Below, piece by piece: positions 25,401 through 36,636 of a stretch of 64,000 nucleotides of DNA. The stretch is from Lentinula raphanica (lineage: Eukaryota > Basidiomycota > Agaricomycetes > Agaricales > Omphalotaceae), in the NCBI GenBank assembly GCA_027919835.1, contig JANVFP010000030.1:617386-681385 (forward strand), given 5' to 3'. A program made the position numbers and the translations under genes. Within the stretch, counting starts at the first letter, position 1; every line of letters begins with the position of its first letter. The notes under the pieces are model-generated. The model did no database searches, was not told where the DNA came from, and saw nothing but the letters and a program-made list of their open reading frames with translations.

Positions 25401-26849
25401 GCTCCTCCTCCTCCTGCTCCTCCTGGTCCTGGTCCTCCCGCTGTATTTTGACTCCCACCGCCTTGAACAGGCTGAGGACCCTGAGCCTGACCTTGGCCCG
25501 CCGTGCCCCGATTCAGATTCGAATTCGGCACGATCGGGACGGTGTGTGGGATGTTGGGATTTTGGCTGGGGTGGTTTAGGTGGTTAGGCGTCGGATGGGG
25601 ATGGGGATGCGGGTGAGCAGAGTGAATCTGATGATCTGGTGGAACGTTGGGAAAGTTGGGGACAGGTGGAAATCGGGGTTGGGTGTTGTGTGTGTTCATG
25701 CCTACAAACGAAAATGAGTTAATCAGACAAAGAAAAAGAAAAAAAGGACAAAAAACGAAGAAAAACAACAAGAAAGGTAGGATTATTATTAAAAAAGTAT
25801 AGAAAAAGAAAGAAAAAAGACTTACGAAGACCGTGAGGAGGGGGATGATCCGACATCTCTCTATGCAGTCTTTGCTGTTGCTGCATCTGCTGATACTGCT
25901 GAGCGGGTGTTAAGAACGCTGTGTTCCCTCCTCCTCCTCCTCCTCCACTTCCATTTCCATTTCCATTTCCTCCAGGAGGAGGAGGAGAAGCTCCATTCGA
26001 CATCCCTCCTTCGTTATTATTATGGAAAAAAATATTCTCCGCACCCGACGCCGCCGACGACGACGAGAGCGAATTCATGATCGGCCTCATCTGCTGCGTA
26101 CCCTGACCATGACCATGACCATGACCATGACTCTGACTCTGACCCTGACTTTGGGGCCCCCCTGGTCTTCGTACTCCCATTCCACCCATCGCTCCACCCA
26201 TATTACCCATCACTCCACCCATATTACCCATCGCACCCATGTTGTTCATGTTCATGTTCATGTTCATGTTCATGTTTCCACTACCTCCTCCTCCTCCACC
26301 TCCACCTCCCAACCCCATACTCATCCCCATCCCACCCAAACTCCCCATACCCACTCCCATACCCGTCATTCCTCCGATTCCTCCTCCTCCTAAGCTTCCT
26401 ACTCCGCCTAGACCCGGGGGAGCGTTCGAAGGGTTCGAAGGGTTCGGAGCGTTGGAGGAGGGATTATTCGGTGTATGGGGTGTATGGGGTGTATTCGGTA
26501 CGTTGGCGTTGGCGTTGGCGTTGGCGTTTGGCGTATTCGGTCCGTTTCCAGCACTTCCAGCACTCCCTGTTCCACCTGGTGGTCCTCCCATTCCACCACC
26601 ACCACCACCTCCCAATCCCAGTCCTCCTCGTAAATTCGGCGGCGTACCCAGCGCTAGCGCTCCTGGTCCTCCTCTTGGCCCACCTGGCCCACCTGGCATC
26701 CCTGGCATCCCAGGCATCCCAGTCCCCATCCCCATCCCCATTCCCATCCCCATTCCAAGTCCATTCGGCATCCCGTTCATGAACCCGCCCCCACCAGGCG
26801 GCGACTGCTGCGTTGTCGAAGGTTGTGGTTGTGGTTGATTCGTGTTCAT
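19614..26849 (-). CDS. LIM-domain-binding family regulator (Adn1/PtaB/Mfg1-like), copy A, with captured zinc-finger last exon
   Basis: Transcriptional co-regulator of the LDB1/SEUSS superfamily; fungal members (Adn1, PtaB, Mfg1) act in the nucleus with Flo8/Som1-type factors in adhesion and morphogenesis. Exons on the complement: 25826-26849, 22989-25701, 22507-22700, 21210-22376, 20906-21100, 19799-20833, 19614-19735 = 2150 codons. The LIM-binding domain starts at LLQFSGNL (about residue 1260) and runs through WWNELIREYFTPKAIMRFTLW, ILPRFLLVTTQSGVKSMTLT and FEDFQFDASYHDKYI; the conserved tail GIPQATMRCLELAESVAQMGD and EALSKMA follow. Everything else is extreme low complexity (Met-Gly/Asn, Gly-Gln, Asn-Gln-Pro, Pro, Ser). 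Exon 7 adds 40 residues ending in a C2HC finger (CPHC...HAKHC) copied from the gene at 18681; the junction intron 19736-19798 has a perfect TACTAAT branch site. Unspliced, the frame would stop at 19764. Family identity is firm; inclusion of exon 7 needs RNA evidence. Confidence 0.8.
22380..22413. repeat. (GT)n microsatellite in an intron of LDB copy A
   Basis: Uninterrupted GT dinucleotides lying in the intron 22377-22506, just after the acceptor of the next exon as read on the minus strand. Confidence 0.9.
22889..22920. repeat. (GAAC)n tetranucleotide repeat
   Basis: About six or seven GAAC units within the intron 22701-22988 of LDB copy A; an AG-rich dinucleotide run lies at about 22706-22737 in the same intron. 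Confidence 0.85.
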
Positions 26850-27964
26850 CTAGCTTCTTGTTTGTCGAAACGATTTCAAAAAAAAAAAACAAAAAAGTCG
26901 ACGAAGATGCGTTTGTGTGTTGTGTTGGTTGGTGTATGGTGTATGGTGTATGGTGTATGTTCGGTGTATCGTGTATCGTGTTCGGTGTGTGTTGTCAATG
27001 ACAAAAAAAGTGTGAAGCTTGGGTTGTTGTGTTACTGTACCCGCCGTACCGCCGTACCCCTGGTCGTTCGTGTATCCGTTCGTTGTGACTGCACAGCTCG
27101 GACTATAACTTTAAGAAACTATAAGAAGAAGAAGAAGAAGAAGAAAACGGAGCACGACGGGTGAGGTCAGATTTTTGAGCTTGCGGAATTTGAAAGAACG
27201 AAAAAGACGTTATGGAATGGAGGAAAAGATCACGAACAGCTAGTGAAGGTTCTGAACACGTACCCAGATATATACCCCAAATAGGATTCCTTTCTTCTCC
27301 TTCTTCTCCCTTTTTTCGACCTTTCTTCGACCTGTCTCGTCCTAGGACCTATAATCTGTTTGGAATTTCCCCCGTATCGAAATATCCTATCCTAACAACC
27401 GACCCTGAATCTGATCCTAAGGCCTAATCCTTTGCCCAACTCTAAAACGTCCACCGTACACTCCAGCGAACTTGTTCTTGTTCTTTTCAGTAACCAGATC
27501 CCCCTAGTCGTCTGGGACTCGGGGAGGGCGACGCACAACCCAGGGTCGGGTTCGATTTGAATTTAGCTCCGAATCTCGTCGCTCGAGTCTTTTCGCTGTG
27601 GACCCCTCGTCGTTTGAGGCGCCTTTGGTAGTTCTTTCGGGAGTGAGTGAGTTCGCGCCTTTGCTCGCTGTGTTGGTAACGTCAGTCGTCGTTCGTTCGT
27701 TCGTCGGTGGTTGCAACGTTGAACGTTCGATGTTGGGTGTAGAATTAGAGTTTGAGTTTTTTCACAGGATGTCGGGCGCTTAACGTTGCACACCAACTGG
27801 CAACACCTCAGTCGCCGATGCAGACGTCGTCGTTACATATGTATTCGCTCTTCGAGAATCGGAATGGCTCTCTACCTGAGTCCCTAAGTACATATATAAC
27901 CCCCCCGATTAACCTCTTGGAAAAAAAAAGAAAGTATAGGTACGTCAAGTACACATTGACAAAT

Positions 27965-28059
27965 GACCACCGCAGGGGTCGAACCTGCAATCTCCTGATT
28001 GATAGAGCTAGGTGATCCTACTATCGTAGTCAGACGCGATGCCATTTCGCCAGGCGGCC
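27965..28059 (-). tRNA. tRNA-Arg(ACG) with intron
   Basis: Read on the complement, the acceptor GGCCGCC (28059-28053) pairs with GGTGGTC (27971-27965) using two G-U pairs. The T arm is GCAGGTTCGACCCCTGC. The anticodon stem TCTGA/TCAGG closes the loop CTACGAA, giving anticodon ACG. A 24-nt intron (28000-28023) sits one base 3' of the anticodon, the standard position; the spliced tRNA is about 71 nt without CCA. It matches the layout of fungal tRNA-Arg(ACG). A second copy with a different intron lies at 46296-46392. Confidence 0.9.
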
Positions 28060-28576
28060 ATAACTTTGAAAGGGTTTTTCATCAGATAGATGGTTACTGA
28101 TTGGGTACGATCTGTATCGATAATTGGGAGGAGCTCATACTTACTTTAGTTTATAGTTTATCCAAAATACACGCGCACTGCAATGCCAGTTCAACGAGTC
28201 GCGACTAAGGTTGGCTGCCTGATCTTCTGCAAGGGCCCATCAAAGTCGTCCGAGATGGATCCGGAAGGGAGTGAGTATCCAGAATAAGGGTTTTTGAGTG
28301 AAGGTTGCACGTTGAACGTTGAGAATTGGGTACATACCAAGTGTCTGGATGTTAACGTTAACGCTCACCTTTCAGGCATATTCTTCCAGATGTTTGCTAG
28401 GTGCAGTGAGCCACAGATTACACTGTTAGCATAACCGAATCATCGCAGTATGTGTCTGATATTAGCTTCAATACTAATGTATGAAAAACAACCCGACCGT
28501 AACCTCATTCGTAGACCTAGCAAGCAAAAAAGTCCGTTCACAACCGTTCCCCCTCCTAACCAACGAACAATCATAC
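28060..28576. other. Intergenic, no supported gene
   Basis: Between the tRNA and the 3' end of the multi-TM gene. Contains a GTTAACGTTAACG palindrome near 28353; nothing else recognised. Confidence 0.4.
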
Positions 28577-31454
28577 TCAGCTAACACCCTTTTCAAGGTC
28601 AACTACTTGACCTCGTTTACCTATTCCCGCTCCTACTCCTACTCCTACTCCCACGCCAGCACCCACACCAGCACCCGCACCAACACCCTCCAGCCCAAGT
28701 CCAAACACCTGCCTGAGTGGACTTTCTCCACCTTGAGCTTGTCTACCAACCTTGATATCCTCCCTAGAATCATTGTAATACTCAACATCCACCACAGCAG
28801 AACCCGAACCCGAACTCGCATTCATCCCCTGTCCACGCGGACGTCGATCCCGATCTCTACCTCGTATATCCGAATCAGCCAATGCATCCACAGCGAGCGG
28901 TCTCCGGGAAGACGGGAGACTGTTGATCGAACGAGGACCAGCGTTTGTTCGTTCGTTGTTAGTATGAGTTTGTTGGGCAGTGCGCGAGTCTTGTGGGATT
29001 AGCTCAGATCCGGTCGTCGTCGTACGGTGAGGAAGAGGAAGAGGAATAGGAGGGTCTGTGTTTGTTCTCCTCCTGTCAGTCCTCGCACGGGGGGTATACC
29101 GTGTCTCTTCAGGATGACGGGTAGCAGTAGCCACACCTTCCCTATCCTTCCTCGTCCTAATTTTGACATACCTCTCACCCCCTCCTCCATACCCATACCC
29201 ATACCCAGATCCATACCCTACCTTCTTCGACCCATACCCCCTCAACGTACGCACGATCAGAAAAAAATACACCATCCCCAACAAGAACACAAACGTGATC
29301 GCCACCCTCGGTCCCAACTCCGCTGCATCACTCAACGGCGGACGATCTTGTGGATCGGAGGAATCCCCGGTTCGCCAGACGAAGGAGAGGATGGAGAGGA
29401 TGAAGAGGATCATGGACCATGACATCCATATGGCGGGCATGGCGAGGAGCACCCAGACGTTCCACCAGAGGAGGGTTTTGGTTTTTTGGGCTTCCTGTAA
29501 TGGAGGGGAATCAGAGAAGATGGGGAATGGAGTGAGTGAGTGAGAAGAGGGTTGATGTGGATAATGGGAGCACACACCTCAGCCCAGATCGAAGCACGAT
29601 ACATACTCCTCATCGTCCCAAACCGTACAATATAGATACACCCATACGAAAGACTCATAATTGCACATATCAACGACAACAAAGCAGCAGTTCTAGTAAG
29701 CGGATCCGTCTCCGCACTGTCGATTTGGAACATAGTCAAAATAGCACTGTACATCGAATGTTGTTTGCGTTTTCATCAGTTCCCCTGTTGTGGACAATCA
29801 AGAAAAGGCAGAACACGCACGATAACAATAAAGCAGAGACAACATTTAACGTCTTCCATTCCCGCATCAGCGAATCAATGAAAGCTTCCCAAGAAAGTTT
29901 GAAGCGTATTAACGAAGGTGATACCAGAGGAAACTTCCAATCTTCCGGCAATGGAAGCGGAAGGTCAACCACAGACGCCGCCGCCGCTGCTGCCAAATTC
30001 GACGCAGCAGATGTTGGGCCTAAGCCTCGCGCGCTAGAGTTGATAGTAGCATACAACGAACTCGGCTGGGCTTGAGCATTGTTAGCATTATTAGCAGGTT
30101 CCTGTCCTACCGGTATCGCATTTGTCTGGGTTTGTTGTTGTGGTGGTGGTGGTAAGAAATGACTCCCGCCTCTGCCACAAGCCTCGACCATGCGTTGGAT
30201 ATCTGGCTTGCTGACCTCTGCGTCTTCGAATATCCGTGCCACTCGCGAAAAGTACATCGAGGGGATGCGTAAGAGCAGATGGAGGTATATTAGCCGAGGA
30301 AGGGTGTCTAGAAAGAAGATTTGCAGCATACGCCAGTCCATCGTGGAATGCACATGAACGTCGCCAGGTTTATGTACGTCCGGGGCGGACGCTGCTGTAC
30401 CGTTCCCTTCTGAACGATCCTCGTTCAGATGATGAGCAGCCGGAGTACGTTGAGGATGTACATTCGCTTGCATAGGAAGACCTTCAGCCTCCACGTTATC
30501 AAGCTTATACCCAGGTAGGCGTTTCCGTATCCACATTGGTAAAAGGGAGCCTGAATGAAACGTGAACAGAAACTGTGACTGGAACGGATCGACCGGGATG
30601 AACGGTTCCTCGTGGTGATGAGGGGTATGCGGTCGATGATGTATACCCTGGGACCATTGCTGGAATATTCGAAGAGGGGAAGCCGCCCTCGAGGGTGAAT
30701 GCGAGGGAGATCGGGAGCCTACATCACGATTGTGATCGGATTTGATATTATAGTCGCCATGGACAGCATATGAGGATGCGGTAGGATCACTACCTCGGCG
30801 AAGTCGATGTAAAACTGAAAAAGAGTTTAGGGTATATGTCATCGACAGATAACTCGATTGAAATTCACCTTGTCTAACGCTCTGCATCGTAGGCAAAGAC
30901 GTTCTATCACTATCCATCGATGTCTTCCTGGACGTCCTACGATCATGGTCAATCGATCCTTCAGACGCGCTGACCCTCGGACGCCTCGTATCTTTCCCGG
31001 ACAAAAATCCGTGGTCCGCATCCGAACTGAGCGTTGGGCTAAACCCGGCGAATCCTTCCATATTGTTGCTGAGAAGTCCAGACTGGGTTATGCTTGGCCA
31101 AGATCTGGAAGCGTCCAGGCTGTGTCTGAACATTCGAGGAGAGTGACCATGAGTGTTCATGTTCATCATGGGAGAACGCGCGCCGTGTCCGCGATTGAGG
31201 TTCGGGCTTGTCATCGAGGGAGGTAGAGCAGAGAGTTTGTCAGAAGATGTTAGATGAGTTGTAGCGTTGGAATCTATAGATGATGATGGGTAGGTACAAG
31301 AAGAATGCAGCTGAGGATCGAGATGAGGCTTACCAGGCGAAGTGGATGAAGGATCTCCAGTTTCTCGATCCGAGAATGTAGGAAACAGCATTGAAGAAGG
31401 ACCGGATCCTTCCTCAGCTGTATCTATCTGCGCAGGCTGTTCGGTGGAAGTCAT
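28577..31454 (-). CDS. Multi-pass membrane protein of unknown function
   Basis: Four exons on the complement: 30869-31454, 29821-30814, 29578-29746, 28577-29494 = 889 codons (888 residues). The N-terminal ~270 residues are Ser/Pro/His-rich and likely cytosolic. Hydrophobic segments include the region of DTLPRLIYLHLLLRIPSMYF, VVSALLLSAILTMFQ, LLSLICAIMSLSYGCIYIV, WVLLAMPAIWMSWSMILFIL and AITFVFLLGMVYFFLIV. The last ~200 residues are polar and end in a Gly-Val/Ala repeat tract. I do not recognise a named domain; the order of segments resembles a conserved basidiomycete membrane protein of unknown role. The intron 29496ff keeps the frame E/EAQKTK; junction residues are otherwise smooth. Confidence 0.7.
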
Positions 31455-31699
31455 CAGGGTATGCGATTTTCGTGTTGATACGAGATGGCTTTATATATGC
31501 GCTCTGTGTTTGCTCCGCGGGCTCCTTCTTCTCCAGCTTCCATAAAGATTATACAAGCACAGACAGACGTTGTAGCAAGAGGAGAAGAGTGTGCATGTGA
31601 GAGTCCGTGCTCGGTCAAGCTACATGAAGGAGAACGTCAAAAAGGGACTAAAATGGCACGGTCAGAAGTTGAAGCTTGCGAGAACAACGCGTGACGCAA

Positions 31700-32100
31700 T
31701 GACCCGTAGTGGCCGGCGGCTAAACAAGCGCTAGCCTTCATGCGAACTTTATTCGGAGCCACATCGTAATCCCAAAAACTGCAACATCCACGCTAGTTTC
31801 CTCGACCTTCACAGCTCTCATACGTTCATTGGACAGGTATGTTGAGTGTTATCATTGAATGTACAGCAAATATGTTTCTATGTCCATGCAATCTCAACTT
31901 CTCTTCTCCTTACATTTTTTCGCATCACGGTCTCTAGATCGCGGAACAGTGTACTTAAGTCTTGACGATACAGTAAGGACAGGGCTTCTTCCCCTCATGG
32001 GAATTTTCATGGTCTGAAGCAATTTTTCAAACTTGTTAGTAGGTGTCTTCGAACATGTAATCTGTGTGCATTTACTATGAATGTGGCTTTGTCAAAAGTC
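31700..32100 (-). pseudogene. Broken copy of zinc-finger gene 3' end and its downstream flank
   Basis: Reverse complement is closely similar to 19132-19560: part of the intron (TTCGAAGACACCTACTAACAAG), the last exon (DHENSHEGKKP...), and the flank through GCGCTTGTTTAGCCGC. Relative to the parent gene the exon has a small deletion in the KKPYACPYC stretch and an in-frame stop after VKT, so it cannot encode the second finger. The first exon is missing beyond about 32090. Confidence 0.8.
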
Positions 32101-32614
32101 TTTTGGGATTAAATATTCAACTTTCACAGAAGATATCAAACGAAAGTTGTTTACCTGTAATAGTTCATGGCCGCAGGGATTCCACTAGTGGAGGGAGCCT
32201 TCTCTCTTCTCTCTCTCAGTCTCTTCCTTGAATATGCTCTGGATACAAGCGATGGCCCCCCTTGTAGTACATATTTACACAACTTCTGAATTTGAGCCTC
32301 TGCAGATAGAATCAATGATCTATTCTGGCTGTTACTTCGCGATACTCTAGATTGGTGCTCCTACTAACATCGCTCTGCTAGACAGAATCCGAGTGAGTAT
32401 CCATGGTCATGCTTGAAGACCTTCAAATTTCGCAATGGCATGACATACACGAAATGCGATTTCTCTGGGTGCTGAGAGTCATGCATCATAATCTGTTATG
32501 ACTCTGTACGCTCGTGTTCCAGAAAAAAAACATTTGGAATAATACGCCTGGAAACATACATATGGTTCGTAAGTCCTCAAGACCTCAACGTTCAACGTAA
32601 CATTCAACCTCTAC
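32101..32614. other. Intergenic, no supported gene
   Basis: No coding frame or RNA recognised between the pseudogene and the HD-domain gene. Confidence 0.4.
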
Positions 32615-33400
32615 TCAAAAGCCCTTATTCACTCCCTCCCATCTCGGATCCCTCCGATGAGCCCTCAACAAATCATGCGGCCAACTCGCAGGCGGGGCTT
32701 TGCCCTCTGGCATCCGACTGCTCAGAGCCTGCTGCACCACAGCATCCACAAGCACCCTCTCAATATCCATTCTCTCAAACTCTGCCTCGGTTTCTCTCTG
32801 TAGTCCTTTTTTCCCGGCGATAGAGCCTCGGTTAAAATCACTCAACACCGCCAACCTCACGACCCTAACCATCCCACCCATCCGCTCGGCAATCTGAGGA
32901 GTGGTGTGTAAAGCGATCGCGCGCCAGACGTGGTCGATGTCTTCGTTTGAGATGGAGAGCTCTTGTTCTGGATTCGACGAATCACCATCACCGCCGGATG
33001 CTCTGGATCTGATCTCTCGCAAGAGTGAAGCAGCTGCATCTGCACCCTCGATCTCGAACCGTTGTAGTTCGTCTGGCTCGGAGTCGATGTGGGAGAATGC
33101 TGGCGTGGTACCGAGATCATGGAGGATGCAAGCGGTGAAGAGTAGAGGAAAAGGAAGAGTGGGACGAGAGGAGCCTTCGTATTCGTGTTCGTGCTCGTGC
33201 TCGGCATACGCCCGGGCGTAGATCCAGACACGAAGAGAGTGGTTCAAGATAGCAGGATGTAGATGTTGGCTTGCTAGAGCGTAGGCAGCATGAGAGATGG
33301 GGTCTTCGGGGACACAGTCGGGTACTGGGCCTTCTAGTTCTGGTTTGGGGTTTGTGGGAGTTGTGAGGGCAGCGAGGTACACATGAGAGTTTGGGCACAT
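32615..33400 (-). CDS. HD-domain protein, cyanamide hydratase/Ddi2-3-like
   Basis: Single-exon gene of 261 residues. Metal-binding HD-superfamily motifs are visible: NHSLRVWIYA (about residues 53-62, first His), ILHDLGTT (about 91-98, the HD pair) and a later ALHTTPQIA helix plus VRLAVLSDFNRG with the distal Asp. This arrangement matches the yeast Ddi2/Ddi3 cyanamide hydratase family, which converts cyanamide to urea and is stress-induced. A His-Glu repeat (EHEHEHEYE) sits in a loop near residue 70. The true substrate may differ, since many fungal paralogues are uncharacterised. Start is the first ATG of the frame. Confidence 0.75.
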   Translation of the reverse strand: MCPNSHVYLAALTTPTNPKPELEGPVPDCVPEDPISHAAYALASQHLHPAILNHSLRVWIYARAYAEHEHEHEYEGSSRPTLPFPLLFTACILHDLGTTPAFSHIDSEPDELQRFEIEGADAAASLLREIRSRASGGDGDSSNPEQELSISNEDIDHVWRAIALHTTPQIAERMGGMVRVVRLAVLSDFNRGSIAGKKGLQRETEAEFERMDIERVLVDAVVQQALSSRMPEGKAPPASWPHDLLRAHRRDPRWEGVNKGF

Positions 33401-33539
33401 GGTAGGCAGGTAGAGCTGAGGCTAGGATGCTCTCAGTATTATTCATATAGTCCATAGGTTCGTGATCATACGAGTGACCAAACTGTCATGGTACATGATC
33501 AGTCTGCATTTGTCATTGACCAGTGACTAGAGGTTGAGA

Positions 33540-34422
33540 TCATTGACATCCCACAATGGCATCTTCAATCGCCTTCGCCAATACGGATAACGCAGCCGAA
33601 GATTCGACAGTGACTGGGCCTTCTACAGTCCAGTCAAGAAAAGCCTATCGTCAATGATTTTCTTTGCACCCAACAAAGTAAAACCATACCTGAGTCGTCT
33701 CTCATATTTGAATTAAATTCAGCTTTCCCCTCCCTATCAGCCCCCAAAGCCCGTCGTATCGTCTGTTCTCTCTCAGACCCAGACTGCTTATCAATATACC
33801 CAAGAAGCGCGCGAAGCGCGACGTTGGGTTGATCAGGTTGTCCGGGAACTGCAGACGGTGTGAATAGAGCTTTTCGTACTTCGCGAGACGTTGCTTTTCG
33901 GCGAAGGAACAAAAAGAGAAAAACAAACATCAGTAAGGCTTGCCAACGAGGAAGAAGAAGAAGCGAAGACGCGAATGGATTCACCTATTGCCTCATAATG
34001 CTTCGTTCTCAACGGCTTGGGGTCGTTCCTCTCTAACGGATCAGGATACGCCGGTTCTTCGCCTTCCGCAATGTAAGGCCATTTCAGTGCAGTTAGAGGT
34101 TTGAGGGGTATACTATGAGGAGCGTCCATATCGCGATCATTGTCCTCATGGTTCGAACTACTCGAAGCATTCGGGTCTGTATTCTTTGAGAGCGATAGTT
34201 CTATTGCTGGTGGATTTGAGGAGGATTCCGAATATGGACCAGGTGTATTTGTCACATCACTGCAGGATTGCCCAGGTGCTTTGTGCGTTTTGTAACACGC
34301 TACGGAGCAGCTATGAGAAGGATGGGTGTGCGCTCAAACCATGCAGATTGAGAACGGACAAGAATAAAGGACGTACTAAGGCCAAGAACATGTAGAGCAG
34401 AAATATCTGCCTTGGACTTCAT
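33540..34422 (-). CDS. Small protein of unknown function
   Basis: Proposed exons on the complement: 34373-34422, 33985-34259, 33690-33893, 33540-33622 = 204 codons (203 residues). Conserved-looking blocks are LKWPYIAEGEEPAYPDP and ATSREVRKALFTPSA followed by LRALLGYIDKQSG; the N-terminus is Ser/Asn-rich. No TM segment or domain recognised. The three downstream introns have good GT/AG ends and keep frame; the first junction uses a weaker GTCCTT donor, so the N-terminal 17 residues are uncertain. Lies between the HD gene and TIM44 on the same strand, without overlap. Confidence 0.55.
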
Positions 34423-34721
34423 CACAGACACAACAGAGGGCGGGGGTTTTTCGAGAACGGAAGGTCATCGGGGTTTGAAGAGAAAGAACGATTGATTGAA
34501 GCGCCCAGATTTACAAACCGAATCATCAATCATGGACTGGTAGTGCGGAGCTGTATGTAACTCGAATGATGAGCAGATGACAGAGATGGGTGGTAATTAA
34601 ACGAGTACTATGTAGCGGTGTATGTATGCAATCTAGTATTGAACAGGATATCGAGGAAACGGGATATCGAGCAAATGTTACTTTTAGATTTTCCTTCCAT
34701 CTTCCCCAAGGTATCCCCCTC

Positions 34722-36442
34722 TCACAAATACGCTCTAGCACTTCTCCTCGCCATCTGCAAAAACAACAAATCAAATCAATACATACATGCCAGTCAAAGA
34801 GGAACAAAGAGGAACGCACCTCAATAATCTTCCAGCCACCCGTAAGCTCATTCCCCAACTCCTCCTCGACCCTCGTCACCACCGCCACATAGATACATTG
34901 CTCCACGCGGTCCTCTGCGCCTACCATGACCTCTTTCGTCTTGGCGTTCCTGAACAGAAGTATTTCCTGGGTGTTAAACTGGATGACGAACACCGGGATA
35001 TCGTTATCAAGGATTTTCCCTGCAGAGATATCGACTTGTCGGATATCGAGTACTTTTGAGTCGCTGATGAGACCTTGGCGGAGGTATTGTTCCATTGTGG
35101 CCCAGAGGACGTTGTAGGTCTGTGAGAGAAGAGTCAAAGAAGAAGATAAAATATTTCATCAATCATGTTCAAAAGAGATTGACTATGAAGCGATGTCACT
35201 TACACCTTCACCACACCAAGCTCTCAACGCTTCCTGGTCCGCACTCAAATAAGCATCCACCACCTCCGGAACGATATACTCCCTCAACTCCCGTTCGAAC
35301 GCGTCCTGGGTGAACGAAGGGTCTAAAGCCTTCATCATCCTCGCCACCTGTGCTGTCTCGTTCTCCTCGAACCACCCAGCGACCGTGTCCGTCACGCTTC
35401 GCATGGAGGATACCAAAGGGTTTTCTGATTCGTCGTATGCGGTTTTCCATGAAGAGATCGTACGGAGGACGGGGTTGGTCTGTTTGAGTGTCTCCCATCG
35501 TTCTTGTTTCGGTGAGTCGGCGTGTAAGACGAGTGCAGAGCCTGCGCTGTTGATATCATCTCACACCGTCAGCAATGTGAATAAAGCAAACAACAAAGAA
35601 AAAAAACTCACTCCGCATTAGCAACCACCCTCCCACCCAAACCCAACCCAGTCCCACTCCTCCCGGCCTTCTCCAACCTCCTCTTCCTCCTCAACCTCCT
35701 CGCCTCCTTCTCCTCGAACCCCGCATGCTTCGCACTCCCACTATCATCCAACGCGTCAATCACCGTCTCCGCCAGACTCTTATACGCCGCCGTCTTCCGG
35801 ATGGGTTCGGTAGATTTCTCGATCGTGCTCGAGACAGCGGCAGAGGCTTTGGAGATGGCACGCATGAGGTCGGATTCTTCCATGGTTTTGAGGGCTTCGC
35901 CGACGGCGTCGCTGACTTTGACTCCGGTTTTTCGAAGTTCTTCGGCGGCTGCGCGGAGACGGGGGTTTTCTTTGATGCTGGAGGTGAGCTATGGATAGTG
36001 TTTTGAGAAAAAAGATATACATGTAATGAGTGAACTAAAGAGGCATTTGACGAAGAAGAGGAAGAGTCACCCTAGCCCTTTCATACGCCGCCTTGGCTTT
36101 CTTCATCGCTTCCGAATCCTGAAACTTGTCCACATCTCCTTGCAATTGTTTCACATTATCCTGAAGCTCCCGGTTCTTCTTCAACTCGTCTCTCAGAACC
36201 TCCACAAACGTCTGGAACGGTGACTTTGGGAGCTCATTTTGACGTGAAGACGTATGGTGAAACCCACGTCGGGAGGAGGAGGAATCTAGACGGAAGGAGG
36301 AAGAGGTCACTGGGTGTAAATGCCGTGAGCGAAATAAGGAAGAGGAAGTCGTTGTTGTTGACGTTGAGAAGGTCGCGTGTGTTGAGGCTTTTCGTAGTAG
36401 ACCATTTCTGGCTACGAAACTTTGGAGATGTCTGGGAAGCAT
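34722..36442 (-). CDS. Mitochondrial import inner membrane translocase subunit TIM44
   Basis: Peripheral matrix-side subunit that tethers mtHsp70 to the TIM23 channel for import of matrix proteins. Exons on the complement: 36071-36442, 35612-35988, 35204-35546, 34820-35119, 34722-34754 = 475 codons (474 residues), the family's usual length. The start at 36442 begins MLPRHLQSFVARNG, an Arg/Ser-rich presequence. SPFQTFVEVLRDELKKNRELQ and the following coiled coil form the Hsp70-binding N-terminal part. The membrane-associated C-terminal Tim44 domain spans FTQDAFERELREYIVPEVVD, LDIRQVDISAGKIL, IPVFVIQFNTQEI and GGWKIIE; the last exon adds MARRSARAYL. It shares a 194-bp divergent promoter with APC11. 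Confidence 0.92.
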
Positions 36443-36540
36443 GTGGGTATGTGAAGGGAGTAGGTGGAAGGGTGAAGCCAAACTAAAGTTGCGGTAATAA
36501 AATCTTTGCACGGCATAATTTGAATTATGTAAAAAAAACT

Positions 36541-36560
36541 TAAGCGCCTACGGGCGCTTA
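36541..36560. promoter_or_regulatory. Perfect palindrome in the TIM44/APC11 divergent promoter
   Basis: TAAGCGCC-TACG-GGCGCTTA: 8-nt perfect arms around a 4-nt centre, about 99 bp upstream of the TIM44 ATG and 77 bp upstream of the APC11 ATG. Similar TAAGCGC/GCGCTTA half sites occur upstream of NDUFV1 (3616-3670) and in the MED13 promoter region (7128-7148). Regulatory role inferred only from position and symmetry. Confidence 0.5.
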
Positions 36561-36636
36561 ATGGTTCTCCCGTGACACAAACTGCTCACTCATCGACGCG
36601 CGCGTCCCTTACATCTTTACCACCACCACCACTGAA

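Noticed and set aside
21524..26838. Many long + strand frames rich in Pro, Ile, Val or His
   Set aside because: Antisense shadows of the simple-sequence exons of LDB copy A; no conserved domain, and the minus strand encodes the LIM-binding domain.
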